A stretch of DNA of 64,000 bases from an uncultured Pelagibacteraceae bacterium (GCA_902533445.1 CACALX010000003.1:71111-135110); one strand, 5' to 3'; positions 39,480 to 50,097 are shown, numbered from the stretch's first letter. Program-made: numbers and translations. The notes: generated from the sequence alone by a model not told the origin.

Positions 39480-40763
39480 ATGAAGTTTTTTGAAACTTCA
39501 AAACACCATTCATTCAAAAAATCTACTTATATTGCCTTAAGATGGATTGGAATAATAGGACAGTTAATTGCAGTTAATTTTGTATACTTTGTATTAGATT
39601 TTAAATTTGATTTTATAACTTCTAATCTAGTTATATTGGTTGGCATTATAAGTAATTTTTACTTAATTTTTATTTATAAAAAAACTCAATTATCAGACAG
39701 ATCAGCTTTCATTTTTTTAGTTATTGATATTTTGCAATTAGCTATTTTACTGTACTTGTCAGGTGGAATTCTTAATCCATTTGTTATTTTTATAATTATA
39801 CCAAGTGTATTTTCATCATCTAATTTAAGTTTTAGAACAAATACTTTACTTGTATTTTTATCTGCTTTTTCAATTATATTTTTAACTTTATATTCATCAG
39901 AATTACCTTTTCCACTTGGCGATCATCTTCATGCAAGTCCTTATTACTATTACTCTATCCCAATCGCTTTGATTATTGCTCTTGTTTTTTTAAATTATTT
40001 TGCAATGACATTTGGAACTCAGTCTAGGTTAAGAAAAGAAGCTCTTACGAAAATGGAAGAAGTAATGGCTAAGGAACATGAGCTTTTATCTTTAGGTGGT
40101 CAAGCAGCTGCAGCTGCTCATTCATTGGGTACACCACTTTCTACGATAAAAATAATTACCCAAGAATTACTAAAACAATTTGGGGGTAATAAAGATGTAG
40201 AAAAAGATATCAATTTATTATCAAGTCAGGTTGAAAGATGTAATGAAATATTAAAAAAATTAACATTAAATCCAGATGAAGAAGATGAATTTATTGATAA
40301 GGATATTTCAATTAGAGATTATTTAAATGAAATTTTAAATTCATTTAAAGAAATAAGTACAAAGAACTTTATCTTTAATTTTGATCAAGACTCTAATTCA
40401 AAAAAAATAGTTAAATCTATAGAAATTGTCTATGGACTAAGAAATTTCCTTGGTAATGCTAATAAATTTTCTGGTGAAAATATTTTTATAAATTTAAAGA
40501 GTGATAGTGAATTTACTGAAATAAGTATTGAGGATGATGGTCCCGGTTATCCAAAAGATATTTTGTCAAAAATAGGAGAACCATATTTAAAATCAAATAA
40601 CCCTCAAGATAAATCAAAAACAGGACTTGGTTTAGGTTTGTTTATAGGAAAAACATTGTTAGAAAAAAATTTTGCTTCTGTAATATGTAGAAACTCTAAA
40701 ACAAGATCTGGAGCTGAAGTGATAATTAAATGGAGAAATAAAGATTTATTTAATATTCAATGA
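39480..40763 (+). CDS. RegB/PrrB-type redox sensor histidine kinase
   Basis: This 427-residue kinase has about six membrane helices, with the quinone-site-like [10 protein letters not shown] in the third/fourth region. The H-box [15 protein letters not shown] (His about 214) is the RegB-specific form. A cysteine in QVERCNEIL (about 254) matches the conserved redox-active cysteine of RegB. HATPase motifs N ([11 protein letters not shown]) and G ([17 protein letters not shown]) follow. RegB/RegA controls energy metabolism genes in response to quinone redox state. The response regulator is not adjacent, and it follows gyrB by 2 nt. Confidence 0.88.
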   Translation: MKFFETSKHHSFKKSTYIALRWIGIIGQLIAVNFVYFVLDFKFDFITSNLVILVGIISNFYLIFIYKKTQLSDRSAFIFLVIDILQLAILLYLSGGILNPFVIFIIIPSVFSSSNLSFRTNTLLVFLSAFSIIFLTLYSSELPFPLGDHLHASPYYYYSIPIALIIALVFLNYFAMTFGTQSRLRKEALTKMEEVMAKEHELLSLGGQAAAAAHSLGTPLSTIKIITQELLKQFGGNKDVEKDINLLSSQVERCNEILKKLTLNPDEEDEFIDKDISIRDYLNEILNSFKEISTKNFIFNFDQDSNSKKIVKSIEIVYGLRNFLGNANKFSGENIFINLKSDSEFTEISIEDDGPGYPKDILSKIGEPYLKSNNPQDKSKTGLGLGLFIGKTLLEKNFASVICRNSKTRSGAEVIIKWRNKDLFNIQ

Positions 40764-42553
40764 AATTCTCTCTTTGTTTCGAATAAAGAGCTAAGTTGAG
40801 ATATCATCACATCACCTAATTCATTTACATCAGTAATTTTTATAGCTCTGTCGTAATACCTCGAAACGTCGTGGCCAATACCAATCGCTAAAATTTCAAT
40901 ATCAGATTTATTCTCAATAAATTTGACCATTTTCTTTAAATGTTTTTCTAAAAAGTCTCCTGAATTTACTGAAAGTGTTGAGTCATCAACTGGTGCTCCA
41001 TCAGAAATTACCATTAAAATTTTTCTTTCTTCTTTTCTTTTTTTAATCCGGTTGTATGCCCAAGATATAGCTTCTCCATCAATATTTTCTTTTAACAAAC
41101 CTTCTTTTAACATCAAACCTAAATTATTTTTTGCCTGTCTCCAATGTGTATCTGCACCTTTATAAATTATATGTCTTAGATCGTTAAGTCTACCAGGTGT
41201 TTTTGGTTTTGAATTTTTAGTCCAAAATTCTCTACTTTGTCCACCTTTCCAGTTTTTTGTTGTAAATCCTAAAATCTCTACTTTTACCGAACATCTTTCT
41301 AGTGTTCTTGACAGGATGTCTGCGCAGATAGCAGCAATCGTTATTGGTCTTCCTCGCATAGATCCAGAATTATCAATAAGCAAAGTTACTACTGTGTCTT
41401 TAAAGTCTAGATCTTTTTCTTTTTTAAATGACAAAGAGTTATATGGATCCATTATTATTCTTGGTAACTTTGAACTATCAAGCAAGCCTTCTTCTAGATC
41501 AAATTCCCAAGCTCTATTTTGCTTTGCTAGTAATTGTCTTTGAAGTTTATTAGCTAATTTAGTAATTATATCTTGGAAACCAACTAACTGTTGATCTAAA
41601 TTTTTTCTAAGTTTAGTAGCCTCATCTGCATTTTCTAGATTTTCAGCTTTAACAACTTCATCGTATTGTGTAGTAAATATTTTGTAATCAAGATTTGCAT
41701 TATCAATTTTTTTTTGAATTACCTGCTCAGAGTTTTGCTCATTAGACTCAACATCAGACAACTGATCATCCAAATTAAACTCGTCTATACTATAATCAGC
41801 ATCAACAGATGCCTCTGTTTGCTGTTCATCATTTTCATCTTTACTATCTTGATTATCTTTATTTTGGTCATCATTTGAGGGATTTTCTTGACCCTGATCT
41901 TGATTTTCTTCTTCTTGGTCTTCCTCATCACTTTGAAAAATATCCATTTCCTCTAGTATTTCGGAAAATTTAGAGCTGTATGTATTTTGATTTTCTAAAT
42001 TATTTAATAAAAATTCTTTATGTTTTTTAATTGATTGCTCAAAATCTTTTTCCCAGAAATTAAGCATTCTAGATGTTAAAGGATTTAGGTCTATATTATG
42101 AAAATTTTTAAGCATATATAACTCAAATGCTTCAGCAACAGGAACGTCTTCCTTTTTTTTGAGCTGATCTTTTCTTTTACGATTAATTATTTGTGAATAG
42201 TTTTCAGAAAAATTTTTTTGAATTCCTTTCAACATTTTGCCTCCTAGGGCTTCATATCTAATCTTTTCAGCTATATTATATAAAGATTTAGAGGAAGCGT
42301 TAGAGGGCAAATTTTTTCTGTAAATTTTTTCATTAGAAAATCTTTTTTTAAGTGCTGTAGAGTCTGTTTCAGCCCTTAATTTTATAAAATCACTTGGACT
42401 AGTTAGATCATTTATTTCAAATGATGAAATATCTTTAGTCCTTTTATCTTCAGAAGATTTGTTGTTTATATCTATGTCGTCTGCGATAACCTTTGCTGTT
42501 GAAGATAAAGCAATTCTAAATTTTTCTTTTAAATTTGTTTCTTTATTGCTCAT
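40757..42553 (-). CDS. cobT: CobT-like cobaltochelatase subunit (VWA domain)
   Basis: This 598-residue protein has an N-terminal helical part, an acidic low-complexity middle (around residues 205-260, rich in Asp, Glu, Gln and Asn) and a C-terminal von Willebrand A domain with the MIDAS motif DNSGSM. This is the layout of CobT of the aerobic ATP-dependent cobaltochelatase (CobNST). The gene follows cobS directly. No cobN or other cobalamin gene is in the window, so a role in cobalt insertion is uncertain; an AAA+/VWA chaperone role is possible. It overlaps the regB-like gene by 7 nt. Confidence 0.88.
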   Translation of the reverse strand: MSNKETNLKEKFRIALSSTAKVIADDIDINNKSSEDKRTKDISSFEINDLTSPSDFIKLRAETDSTALKKRFSNEKIYRKNLPSNASSKSLYNIAEKIRYEALGGKMLKGIQKNFSENYSQIINRKRKDQLKKKEDVPVAEAFELYMLKNFHNIDLNPLTSRMLNFWEKDFEQSIKKHKEFLLNNLENQNTYSSKFSEILEEMDIFQSDEEDQEEENQDQGQENPSNDDQNKDNQDSKDENDEQQTEASVDADYSIDEFNLDDQLSDVESNEQNSEQVIQKKIDNANLDYKIFTTQYDEVVKAENLENADEATKLRKNLDQQLVGFQDIITKLANKLQRQLLAKQNRAWEFDLEEGLLDSSKLPRIIMDPYNSLSFKKEKDLDFKDTVVTLLIDNSGSMRGRPITIAAICADILSRTLERCSVKVEILGFTTKNWKGGQSREFWTKNSKPKTPGRLNDLRHIIYKGADTHWRQAKNNLGLMLKEGLLKENIDGEAISWAYNRIKKRKEERKILMVISDGAPVDDSTLSVNSGDFLEKHLKKMVKFIENKSDIEILAIGIGHDVSRYYDRAIKITDVNELGDVMISQLSSLFETKREFH

Positions 42554-43528
42554 TTAAATTTGAATATTGATCAAAGACTCAGGTAATTCTTCACCGAAAC
42601 ATCTTTGATAATATTCCGCGATTGTATTTTTCTCAATATCATCGCATTTATTTAAAAAAGTAACTCTAAAAGCATATCCAGTATCTTTAAAAATTTCAGA
42701 ATTTTCAGCCCAATGAAGAACTGTTCTTGGGCTCATTACAGTAGATATATCTCCAGCAATAAAACCTTTTCTAGTTAATGATGCTACTTTAATCATATTA
42801 GCAACTTTTTCTTTTCCCTTAGCATTATTTAAATTCTTATTCTTTGATAAAACTATATCCATTTCTCTATCTAGGCTTAGATAGTTTAATGTTGTTACAA
42901 TATTCCATCTATCCATTTGACCTTGGTTAATCTGCTGTGTTCCGTGATAAAGTCCAGTAGTATCACCAAGCCCAACTGTATTAGATGTAGCAAATAACCT
43001 GAAATACTTATTTTGACTAATTACTTTGTTTTTATCTAGTAGCGTGAAATTTCCTTCAGCCTCCAACACTCTTTGAATAACGAACATAACATCTGGTCTT
43101 CCAGCGTCATACTCATCAAATACTAAAGCAACTGGATTTTGAATTGACCATGGCAGAATACCCTCAATAAACTGTGTTACTTGCTTTCCATCTTTAAGGA
43201 CAATTGCATCCTTACCTATTAAATCTATTCGACTAACGTGACTGTCTAAATTTACTCGAATACAAGGCCAGTTTAATCTTGCAGCTATTTGCTCTATATG
43301 TGTTGATTTTCCAGTACCATGATATCCCTGAACCAATACTCTTTTATTGAACGCAAATCCTGAAATGATTGCAAGTGTAGTATCTCTATCAAATTTATAA
43401 TTTTTATCTATTTCAGGTACATATTCACTTCTTTTTGAAAAGGCATCCACTTCCATTTCGGAATCTATTCCAAAAGATTGTTTTAATGAAACTTTGATGT
43501 CAGGTTGAATGTTAAGATTTGGTGTCAA
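42554..43528 (-). CDS. cobS: CobS-like AAA+ ATPase
   Basis: This 324-residue MoxR-type AAA+ ATPase has Walker [10 protein letters not shown], Walker B VFDEYDAG, and an arginine-finger region ([11 protein letters not shown]). It matches CobS, the hexameric ATPase partner of CobT in cobaltochelatase. Its start overlaps the J-domain gene by 17 nt, and it abuts cobT (43554 side to 42553) with no gap. Function beyond chelatase loading is possible, given the absence of cobN here. Confidence 0.9.
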   Translation of the reverse strand: MTPNLNIQPDIKVSLKQSFGIDSEMEVDAFSKRSEYVPEIDKNYKFDRDTTLAIISGFAFNKRVLVQGYHGTGKSTHIEQIAARLNWPCIRVNLDSHVSRIDLIGKDAIVLKDGKQVTQFIEGILPWSIQNPVALVFDEYDAGRPDVMFVIQRVLEAEGNFTLLDKNKVISQNKYFRLFATSNTVGLGDTTGLYHGTQQINQGQMDRWNIVTTLNYLSLDREMDIVLSKNKNLNNAKGKEKVANMIKVASLTRKGFIAGDISTVMSPRTVLHWAENSEIFKDTGYAFRVTFLNKCDDIEKNTIAEYYQRCFGEELPESLINIQI

Positions 43529-44045
43529 TTTTTTCCCTATAAGTGTTTTTTAGCTGCGTGTAAGCTAAAGTTATCAGTTTTAATTTTTCCTCGTATTTTT
43601 TATTTCCGGCATTCATATCAGGGTGAAATTTTTTAACAAGCACTTTGAATTTTTCTTGTATTTTTTGCCACTTCAAACCCACAGATATTCCCAATATTCC
43701 AAATGCTTTAATATCTTTATGATCAAATTTAAATTGACGCATATGATTATAGTCTCCATTGAATTTATCTTTATCAAATTCATCTTTTAATGTTGTGTTC
43801 CATAGGACTTTAAAAAAATTATCTGAAGAACTAAAATTTTGAGTGGGTTTATGCCAAGTCATATCCGACTTTAAAAAATTGATTACTTGATTATCACTCA
43901 TCCCAGAAAAATAATTCCAGTTTTTGTTAAATTCTTTAACATGTTCTAGACAAAGCATTCTATATTTCCTGCTATTATCCTTCTCAATTGGTGCTCTGTA
44001 TTCACCAATTTCATTACAATTATTCCAGTCACAAATATTTTTCAT
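43512..44045 (-). CDS. DnaJ-domain (J-domain) protein
   Basis: This is a protein of about 177 residues with an N-terminal region carrying cysteines ([20 protein letters not shown]), possibly metal-binding, and a C-terminal J-domain with the HPD motif ([25 protein letters not shown]). J-domains stimulate the DnaK ATPase; this one would be a dedicated co-chaperone. I chose ATG 44045 (MKNICDWNN) rather than the track start 44087, which would overlap bolA and add an uncharacteristic leader. The gene precedes cobS and is divergent from bolA, an arrangement known from other alphaproteobacteria. Confidence 0.85.
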   Translation of the reverse strand: MKNICDWNNCNEIGEYRAPIEKDNSRKYRMLCLEHVKEFNKNWNYFSGMSDNQVINFLKSDMTWHKPTQNFSSSDNFFKVLWNTTLKDEFDKDKFNGDYNHMRQFKFDHKDIKAFGILGISVGLKWQKIQEKFKVLVKKFHPDMNAGNKKYEEKLKLITLAYTQLKNTYREKIDTKS

Positions 44046-44062
44046 GATATAATAATTACTAT

Positions 44063-44323
44063 ATGGATATAAATGAATTAATTGCAATTATAAAAAAAAA
44101 ATTATCAGATCAAATAAATATTCAAAGTATAGATATAGAAGATAAATCTTTTCTTCACAAAAATCACAAAGGTAATCAAGAAAGCAAATATCATTTAAAG
44201 TTAAATATAGTTTCTGATGAGTTAAAAAGTATGAACAGAATTGAAAGTAATAAAAAAATTTATAAAGTATTAGATAAAGAATTGAAAGAAACTATTCACT
44301 CAATTCAAATTCAACTATCTTAA
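44063..44323 (+). CDS. BolA-family protein
   Basis: This 86-residue BolA/YrbA-like protein has the central conserved stretch (SFLHKNHKG...KYHLKLNIVSDELKSMNRIESNKKIYKVL). BolA proteins partner with monothiol glutaredoxins in iron-sulfur trafficking and regulation. The gene is divergent from the J-domain gene with 17 nt between starts. Its end overlaps the convergent aroB by 9 nt. No glutaredoxin is in the window. Confidence 0.85.
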   Translation: MDINELIAIIKKKLSDQINIQSIDIEDKSFLHKNHKGNQESKYHLKLNIVSDELKSMNRIESNKKIYKVLDKELKETIHSIQIQLS

Positions 44324-45418
44324 ATAATCATTAAAAAATTTTTTCAATCTTTCTTTTGGATATTCAATATTAATTTGTGGAGACCCAATTTTTTTTAAAA
44401 GCACCAAATTAATCTTTTGGGATTTATTTTTTTTATCCTTTGTCATGAAAAATAATATTTTATTTATATCTTTTTTTGTAAAAAATTTATTAACAGATAT
44501 TGCTAGATTTAAATTATTGATATGATTTAATATTAGGTTGTAATCACTTTTTTTAAGTATTTTTAAATTTAAACTAAATCTTAATGCTGTTTTTATACCT
44601 AGTATTACTGCTTCACCGTGATTTAACTTCTTATTGTAATTTAAGCTTGCTTCATAAGCATGGCCAAATGTATGTCCAAAATTTAAAACTTTTCTTAAAT
44701 TTTTTTCTTTCTCATCTTTTTCAACCACATTTTTTTTAATTTTACAGCTTTCATAAATTGCTTTTTCAATAAATGGAGAACTCAGTTTAGTAATTTTATT
44801 CACATTCTTATTTAAAAATTTAAAGAAATTTTTATCTCTTATCAGAGAATGTTTTAAAATTTCACCATATCCACAAACAATCTCTCTTTTTGGCAGCGAT
44901 TTAAGAAAATCAACATCGGATATAACTAAGTTTGGTTGATAAAAACTACCAATTAGGTTTTTTCCGTAATGTGAATTTATGCCAGTTTTGCCACCAATCG
45001 AAGAGTCAACTTGGGATAAAAGTGTTGTTGGTATATTTATAAATTTCATCCCTCTTTTAAAGATACTAGATGCAAAACCACTTATATCACCTGTAATACC
45101 CCCACCTATTGATATTATACAGTCATCTCTAGAAAAGTTTTTATTTAATAAAATTTCTAGGATCTTATTAATAATATTAAAGTTTTTATTGGCCTCACTG
45201 GCATTAAAAAAACATATATGTATTTTCTTTTTTTTTAATGAATTTTCTATTTTAACGATAAATTTTTTTGGTACATTTTTATCAACTACAAGAAGACATT
45301 GATTGAATGTTATGAAATTATTCTTAATTATTTTTGATAGGTTGGTAATTAAATTTGATCCAATTATTATTGGGTATTTTTGTGTTTTTGTTTCAATTTT
45401 TAATTTAATTGGTTTCAT
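44315..45418 (-). CDS. aroB: 3-dehydroquinate synthase
   Basis: This 367-residue NAD- and metal-dependent enzyme makes 3-dehydroquinate from DAHP in the shikimate pathway. Motifs seen are IGGGITGDISGFASSIFKRGM, PTTLLSQVDSSIGGKTGIN, and the metal-ligand histidine region NFGHTFGHAYEASL. It overlaps aroK by 14 nt, so the two shikimate genes are co-transcribed. Confidence 0.95.
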   Translation of the reverse strand: MKPIKLKIETKTQKYPIIIGSNLITNLSKIIKNNFITFNQCLLVVDKNVPKKFIVKIENSLKKKKIHICFFNASEANKNFNIINKILEILLNKNFSRDDCIISIGGGITGDISGFASSIFKRGMKFINIPTTLLSQVDSSIGGKTGINSHYGKNLIGSFYQPNLVISDVDFLKSLPKREIVCGYGEILKHSLIRDKNFFKFLNKNVNKITKLSSPFIEKAIYESCKIKKNVVEKDEKEKNLRKVLNFGHTFGHAYEASLNYNKKLNHGEAVILGIKTALRFSLNLKILKKSDYNLILNHINNLNLAISVNKFFTKKDINKILFFMTKDKKNKSQKINLVLLKKIGSPQINIEYPKERLKKFFNDYLR

Positions 45419-45917
45419 AAATTTCTTTAATTTTGCTTACTATTTCATTTTTTGTAAGGTTATCACATTTGATTTCATATAAGGCTTTAGAATAAATGTT
45501 AGTTCGTTTTTTAATTAAATCAATTAAATCATTATCTGTAGCATTAATTGTTAAAGGTCTTTTTTTGCTATTTTTAATTCTTTCAACTAAAATTTTTTCA
45601 TTCCAATTTAACCAAAATGAATAATGATTTTTTAAAACTTCATTTCTAATATTTTTATTTGCAAAAGCACCTCCCCCAAGAGAGACAACTGTAGAACTAA
45701 GTTTTAATTTTTTAAGTGTGGTTTTTTCCTCAATTTTTCTAAAATATTCTTCTCCTTTTGTTTCAAATATTTTTCGAATTGTTGTATTTAAATTTTTCTC
45801 TATTTCTTTATCTACATCTACAAAATTTAATTTAAATTTTTTTGCTACTAAAGAGCCTATAGAACTCTTACCAGATCCCATCATACCTAGAAAAACTAGA
45901 TTTTTTTTTGATTTCAT
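45405..45917 (-). CDS. aroK: Shikimate kinase
   Basis: This P-loop kinase of about 170 residues has Walker A GMMGSGKSSIG, the shikimate-binding DVDKEIE and SLGGGAF motifs, and the LID region KKRPL. It phosphorylates shikimate at O3. The track start at 45980 adds an atypical leader; ATG 45917 (MKSKKNLVFLG) is the natural start. It shares a short divergent region with the small membrane ORF at 45975. Confidence 0.94.
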   Translation of the reverse strand: MKSKKNLVFLGMMGSGKSSIGSLVAKKFKLNFVDVDKEIEKNLNTTIRKIFETKGEEYFRKIEEKTTLKKLKLSSTVVSLGGGAFANKNIRNEVLKNHYSFWLNWNEKILVERIKNSKKRPLTINATDNDLIDLIKKRTNIYSKALYEIKCDNLTKNEIVSKIKEIYETN

Positions 45918-45974
45918 AAGTTTAAATATTGAAAAAACACAAATATGTCTTAATTTGAAATTAACTAAAGTTAT

Positions 45975-46157
45975 ATGCAATTCAACAAAAATACAAGTTC
46001 AGGTAAAAAAAGTATGATCGGACTAGTTGTTAAATCTATTTTTGGACTAGTAATTGTTCTTGGCGTTGTTTTAATTCTCAATTCAATTGATTTTCCTGCT
46101 CCTAAAAAGGAAATTGAAAAAATTATTCCAAATGAAAATTTTAAAATTGTTAAGTAA
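45975..46157 (+). CDS. Small single-pass membrane protein, unknown
   Basis: This 60-residue ORF has one clear hydrophobic helix (SMIGLVVKSIFGLVIVLGVVLIL) and a charged C-terminal tail (KKEIEKIIPNENFK). Translation may begin at residue 1 or at Met14. It overlaps the next secreted-protein gene by 26 nt, in another frame, so the two are likely co-translated. I do not recognise a family; an accessory or anchor role for the next gene product is possible but unproven. Confidence 0.6.
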   Translation: MQFNKNTSSGKKSMIGLVVKSIFGLVIVLGVVLILNSIDFPAPKKEIEKIIPNENFKIVK

Positions 46158-47889
46158 AAAATTCTTTTTTATTTTTTTTAGCTATCTAATTATTTTAAAT
46201 CCTATCCACGCAGAAGATAATCCAATTGATATATGGAATCTTGAAAAAAAAGAAAATGAAACTGTTGAGGGAGCAGTTATTACTGAAGGTGAAAATAATA
46301 ATGATCAAATAAGTGTTTTTGATATGCAGTCAGATAAAAATACTGGCTCGATAGAATTAGATGAAAATTTAATATCAAAAGAAGTCAAAATAGTAGGATT
46401 ATACGATCCTGCAGAACATGGTTTGACTATTGATATGTGGACGAATTCTGATGGTCAAAAGTTAAAAAATTTATTTAACAGTTTAGAGAAAGTTAATCTT
46501 TCTAATGATGCATTAGAAATTATGGAAGTTTCATTATTAACTAACGCTCATTATCCTAATCAAAATATTACTGAAAATGAATTTTTAAAATTTAAATCTG
46601 ATTGGTTAATTAAAAATTCTAGTTTAGAACTTATTGAAGAATTTTTGGTTAATAATCAAATTGTAAATTCTCATCCCAAACTAACCAGACATTTATTAGA
46701 TAACTATTTATCAGATAAAAATATAAAAAAGACCTGTGAATTTTTTACAAAAATTAAAGAACCAGTTGAAGATGAATATTTATCTAAATTAAATTTATAT
46801 TGTTTAGTTAATTATGGAAAAAATGAAGAAGCCCAATTAATTCTAGATCTTAAAAAAGAGTTAGGTTTTCAAGATGAATATTTTGAAAATAAAATGAATT
46901 ACTTGTTTGGTTATCTTGAAGAAGCATCCAAAGAAGTTTCTGAAAGTTCAGTATTTGAGTTTCATTTAGCTCATAGAACAAATCCAGAATTTTCATTTGA
47001 ACCCAATGAAAATACGCCTCAACTAATTTGGAAATATCTATCAAATTCAAATTTACTACCAGATCTAAGTAATGTTGACATAAATGATCAAGATAAAATC
47101 TTAATTATTGAGAAAGCTGTAAATTATAAAATTTTCTCAGAAAAAGACTTATTTGAATATTATAAAAAATTTCAATTTAATATTGATCAATTGTTAAGTG
47201 CAACTGATACTTACAAGTTGTTGTCTCCGTTAGAAGCAAGAGCATTAATTTATCAAAGAACACTTTTAACGAGTAAACCAGAATTGAAATTGAAATTTTT
47301 ACAGTTGCTGAAGCAGCTATTTGAGGACAACAAAATTAGTTTAGCTTTTGATAGAGAGCTCAGTAACTTTTTGAATGAAATTGAAGTAGATAATGTTCCT
47401 TCAGATTATTTAATTTTTTACAATAACTATTCAAAAAATCAGAATTCAGAGTTCAAAAAAATTCAATACAATAATAATATTTTACATCAATCTAAGTGGG
47501 TAAATTATTTTAGAGGAGATTATTCAAAATCTGAAATACAAGAAGATTTAAAAAAATTTCTTGATAGAATAGTTTTTAGTAATGAAACTTTGTCCATTAA
47601 AGATATAATTTTTATAGAAAGTCTGAAATCAGACGGAGTAGAAATACCAAGCGAGTATGAAAGTTTGTATTCACAAAAACCTTTTGAACTAGATGAAAAT
47701 CTAGCGAAGTTGATAGAGGCAAATGAAGTTGGAACAGTTTTATTGTCTTTAATTGAGATAATAGGTAATGACAAAATAGAAAATATTGATGAAAAAAGAC
47801 TTTATTTTATTTCGAATACCCTAAATCAAATAAATGCTGATTTAATAAGAAATAAGCTATTGCTAAAAGTTCTTCCTTTAAAAGTATAA
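46132..47889 (+). CDS. Predicted secreted helical protein, unknown
   Basis: This protein of about 585 residues has a Sec-type signal peptide (MKILKLLSKKFFFIFFSYLIILNPIHA, cleavage near HA-ED). An acidic low-complexity stretch follows, then a long, mainly alpha-helical body without an obvious catalytic motif. I chose ATG 46132 over the track start 46087 because it gives a proper signal peptide. The gene overlaps the small membrane ORF upstream and ends 24 nt before def. I do not recognise a family; a TPR-like helical repeat is possible by eye but not demonstrable. Confidence 0.65.
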   Translation: MKILKLLSKKFFFIFFSYLIILNPIHAEDNPIDIWNLEKKENETVEGAVITEGENNNDQISVFDMQSDKNTGSIELDENLISKEVKIVGLYDPAEHGLTIDMWTNSDGQKLKNLFNSLEKVNLSNDALEIMEVSLLTNAHYPNQNITENEFLKFKSDWLIKNSSLELIEEFLVNNQIVNSHPKLTRHLLDNYLSDKNIKKTCEFFTKIKEPVEDEYLSKLNLYCLVNYGKNEEAQLILDLKKELGFQDEYFENKMNYLFGYLEEASKEVSESSVFEFHLAHRTNPEFSFEPNENTPQLIWKYLSNSNLLPDLSNVDINDQDKILIIEKAVNYKIFSEKDLFEYYKKFQFNIDQLLSATDTYKLLSPLEARALIYQRTLLTSKPELKLKFLQLLKQLFEDNKISLAFDRELSNFLNEIEVDNVPSDYLIFYNNYSKNQNSEFKKIQYNNNILHQSKWVNYFRGDYSKSEIQEDLKKFLDRIVFSNETLSIKDIIFIESLKSDGVEIPSEYESLYSQKPFELDENLAKLIEANEVGTVLLSLIEIIGNDKIENIDEKRLYFISNTLNQINADLIRNKLLLKVLPLKV

Positions 47890-47913
47890 AAATTATAATA
47901 ACATACAAATTTT

Positions 47914-48432
47914 ATGGCGATAAGAACGATTATTACAGAACCAAACAAATTACTTCGACAAGTATCAAAACCTGTAGAAGCTGTTGGAAGTGAAGAGCAA
48001 AAATTAATGAATGATATGCTTGAAACAATGTATGATGCAAATGGCATTGGTCTTGCAGCAATTCAGATTGGTATACCAAAAAGAATTATAGTGATGGATA
48101 TAAGCAAGGATGAAAACAAAAAAGAGCCTAGATACTTTGTAAATCCTGTAATAAAAAATAAAGATTCACTTAAGGCAACTTATGAAGAAGGGTGTTTATC
48201 TGTACCAAATCAATTTGCTGAAATAGATAGACCAAGTAAATGCGAGGTAGAATATTTGGATTACAATGGAAAGAAACAACTACTAAAGGCAGATGGATTG
48301 CTTGCAACATGCATACAGCATGAAATGGATCATTTGGAAGGGATATTGTTTATCGATTATCTTTCAAAACTAAAAAAATCAATGATCATAAAAAAACTTT
48401 CAAAATTAAAATCAAATACAGCTGAAGTTTAA
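47914..48432 (+). CDS. def: Peptide deformylase
   Basis: This 172-residue metallohydrolase removes the N-formyl group from nascent proteins. All three motifs are present: GIGLAAIQIG (motif 1), EEGCLSVP (motif 2, metal Cys) and QHEMDHLEGILF (motif 3, HExxH). It is coupled to fmt, 3 nt downstream, as in most bacteria. Confidence 0.97.
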   Translation: MAIRTIITEPNKLLRQVSKPVEAVGSEEQKLMNDMLETMYDANGIGLAAIQIGIPKRIIVMDISKDENKKEPRYFVNPVIKNKDSLKATYEEGCLSVPNQFAEIDRPSKCEVEYLDYNGKKQLLKADGLLATCIQHEMDHLEGILFIDYLSKLKKSMIIKKLSKLKSNTAEV

Positions 48433-48435
48433 ATA

Positions 48436-49356
48436 ATGTCAAAAAAGTTAGTTTTTATGGGTACGCCCATGTTTGCTGTACCAATTTTAAAATCTTTATA
48501 CCAAAATGGATATAATATTTCTTGTGTGTATACACAACCACCTCAAAAATCAAAAAGAGGACAAAAGATTAATAAGTCTCCAATACAAGGTATTTCTGAA
48601 ACTTTAAATTTAGAATATAGAACGCCACCAGTTTTAAATAATGAAGAGGAGTATAATTTTTTAAACTCTTTAGATGTTGATTTAGCAATAGTTGTTGCTT
48701 ACGGACAAATCATACCTAAAAAATTTCTAAACCTGACTAAAAAAGGTTTTATAAATATACATGCATCTTTACTGTCTAAATGGAGAGGTGCCGCACCAAT
48801 TCAAAGATCAATTATGAATTTAGATAAAGAGACTGGAATAAGTATAATGAGAATTGCCGAAAAATTAGATACAGGACCAGTTTGTAATAATTATAAAATT
48901 CAGCTTAATGAAAATTTGAATGCGTTAGAAATTAGTGAAAAGCTTTCTAACTTAGCAGCAGAAAAAATTTTAGATAACGTAGATGATATTTTAGATGGTA
49001 AAGCAAATTTTATTGAGCAAGATCATTCGAATGCAACCTATGCATCTAAAATTCAAAAAACTGAAGGTCAAATTAATTGGGATGAAAATGCTGAAAAAAT
49101 TATTGGTAAGATAAACGGTTTATATCCATCACCAGGAGCATTTTTTATGTTTAATGGTGAAAGATATAAAATTCTAAAAGCTCAAGTTGGAAGAGCTCAA
49201 GGAAATCCAGGTTCAGTATTGAGTGATAATCTTGAAATTGCTTGTGGTAATAATCAATCGATAATTATTAAGGAAATTCAAAGGCAAGGGAAAAGACCCC
49301 AAAATATTGGTGAATTTATTCAAGGTTCACAGATAAAAAAAGGTTCAAAGATATAA
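48436..49356 (+). CDS. fmt: Methionyl-tRNA formyltransferase
   Basis: This 306-residue enzyme formylates initiator Met-tRNA using 10-formyl-THF. Key features are the N-terminal FMGTPMFAVPIL, the catalytic INIHASLLSKWRGAAPIQRSI region and the C-terminal OB-fold domain. It lies between def and truA with near-zero spacing. Confidence 0.97.
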   Translation: MSKKLVFMGTPMFAVPILKSLYQNGYNISCVYTQPPQKSKRGQKINKSPIQGISETLNLEYRTPPVLNNEEEYNFLNSLDVDLAIVVAYGQIIPKKFLNLTKKGFINIHASLLSKWRGAAPIQRSIMNLDKETGISIMRIAEKLDTGPVCNNYKIQLNENLNALEISEKLSNLAAEKILDNVDDILDGKANFIEQDHSNATYASKIQKTEGQINWDENAEKIIGKINGLYPSPGAFFMFNGERYKILKAQVGRAQGNPGSVLSDNLEIACGNNQSIIIKEIQRQGKRPQNIGEFIQGSQIKKGSKI

Positions 49357-50097
49357 ATGTTTAGATATCAGCTTTTGATAGAATATTTAGGCACAAATTA
49401 CAAAGGTTGGCAAATTCAAAAAAAAAATAAAACTATTCAAGGAATACTTCAAGACAAAATTAGAAAGTTATTAAAAGAAAACATTACTATAGTTGGATCG
49501 GGTAGAACAGATGCTGGTGTTCATGCCATAGAGCAGTCCGCACATTTTGATTTAAAAAATAAATTATTGAGCTTAGATAAATTTATTAACTCAATTAATC
49601 ACTTTTTAAAAAATGAAAATATTGCAATCCTTAAAATAAGAAAAAGGACTAGCAACTTTCACTCAAGATTTTCTGCAAAAAAGAGAGTTTATAAATATGT
49701 CATTTTAAATAGAACAAGTTTACCTGTGATTGAAAAAAACCAAGTTTGGCATGTGAGAAAAAAATTGGATTTAGATTTGATGAAATTAGGGGCAAAAAAA
49801 TTAGTTGGCACTAAAGATTTTTCAACATTTAGGGCCTCAAGTTGTAATGCTAAGAGTCCAATTAGAAAGATGGATTTTGTAAAATTAAAACCTTTAAATG
49901 ATAAAATAGAAATTCAGTTTAAATCTCAATCTTTTCTTCAACAGCAAGTACGATCTATGGTTGGTTGTTTAAAATATTTAGGTGAAAAGAAATGGGATTT
50001 AAAAAAATTTGACAAAGCTCTAAAGTCTAAAAAAAGGTCACTGTGTGCTCCTCCAGCACCACCTACAGGATTATTTTTATCTAGAGTTTTTTATTAG
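49357..50097 (+). CDS. truA: tRNA pseudouridine(38-40) synthase
   Basis: This 246-residue TruA-family enzyme has the catalytic aspartate in GSGRTDAGVHAIEQ and the conserved QQVRSMVGCLKYLG near the C-terminus. It modifies U38-U40 in the anticodon arm. It starts directly after the fmt stop. Its 3' end overlaps the convergent SET gene by 21 nt. Confidence 0.95.
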   Translation: MFRYQLLIEYLGTNYKGWQIQKKNKTIQGILQDKIRKLLKENITIVGSGRTDAGVHAIEQSAHFDLKNKLLSLDKFINSINHFLKNENIAILKIRKRTSNFHSRFSAKKRVYKYVILNRTSLPVIEKNQVWHVRKKLDLDLMKLGAKKLVGTKDFSTFRASSCNAKSPIRKMDFVKLKPLNDKIEIQFKSQSFLQQQVRSMVGCLKYLGEKKWDLKKFDKALKSKKRSLCAPPAPPTGLFLSRVFY

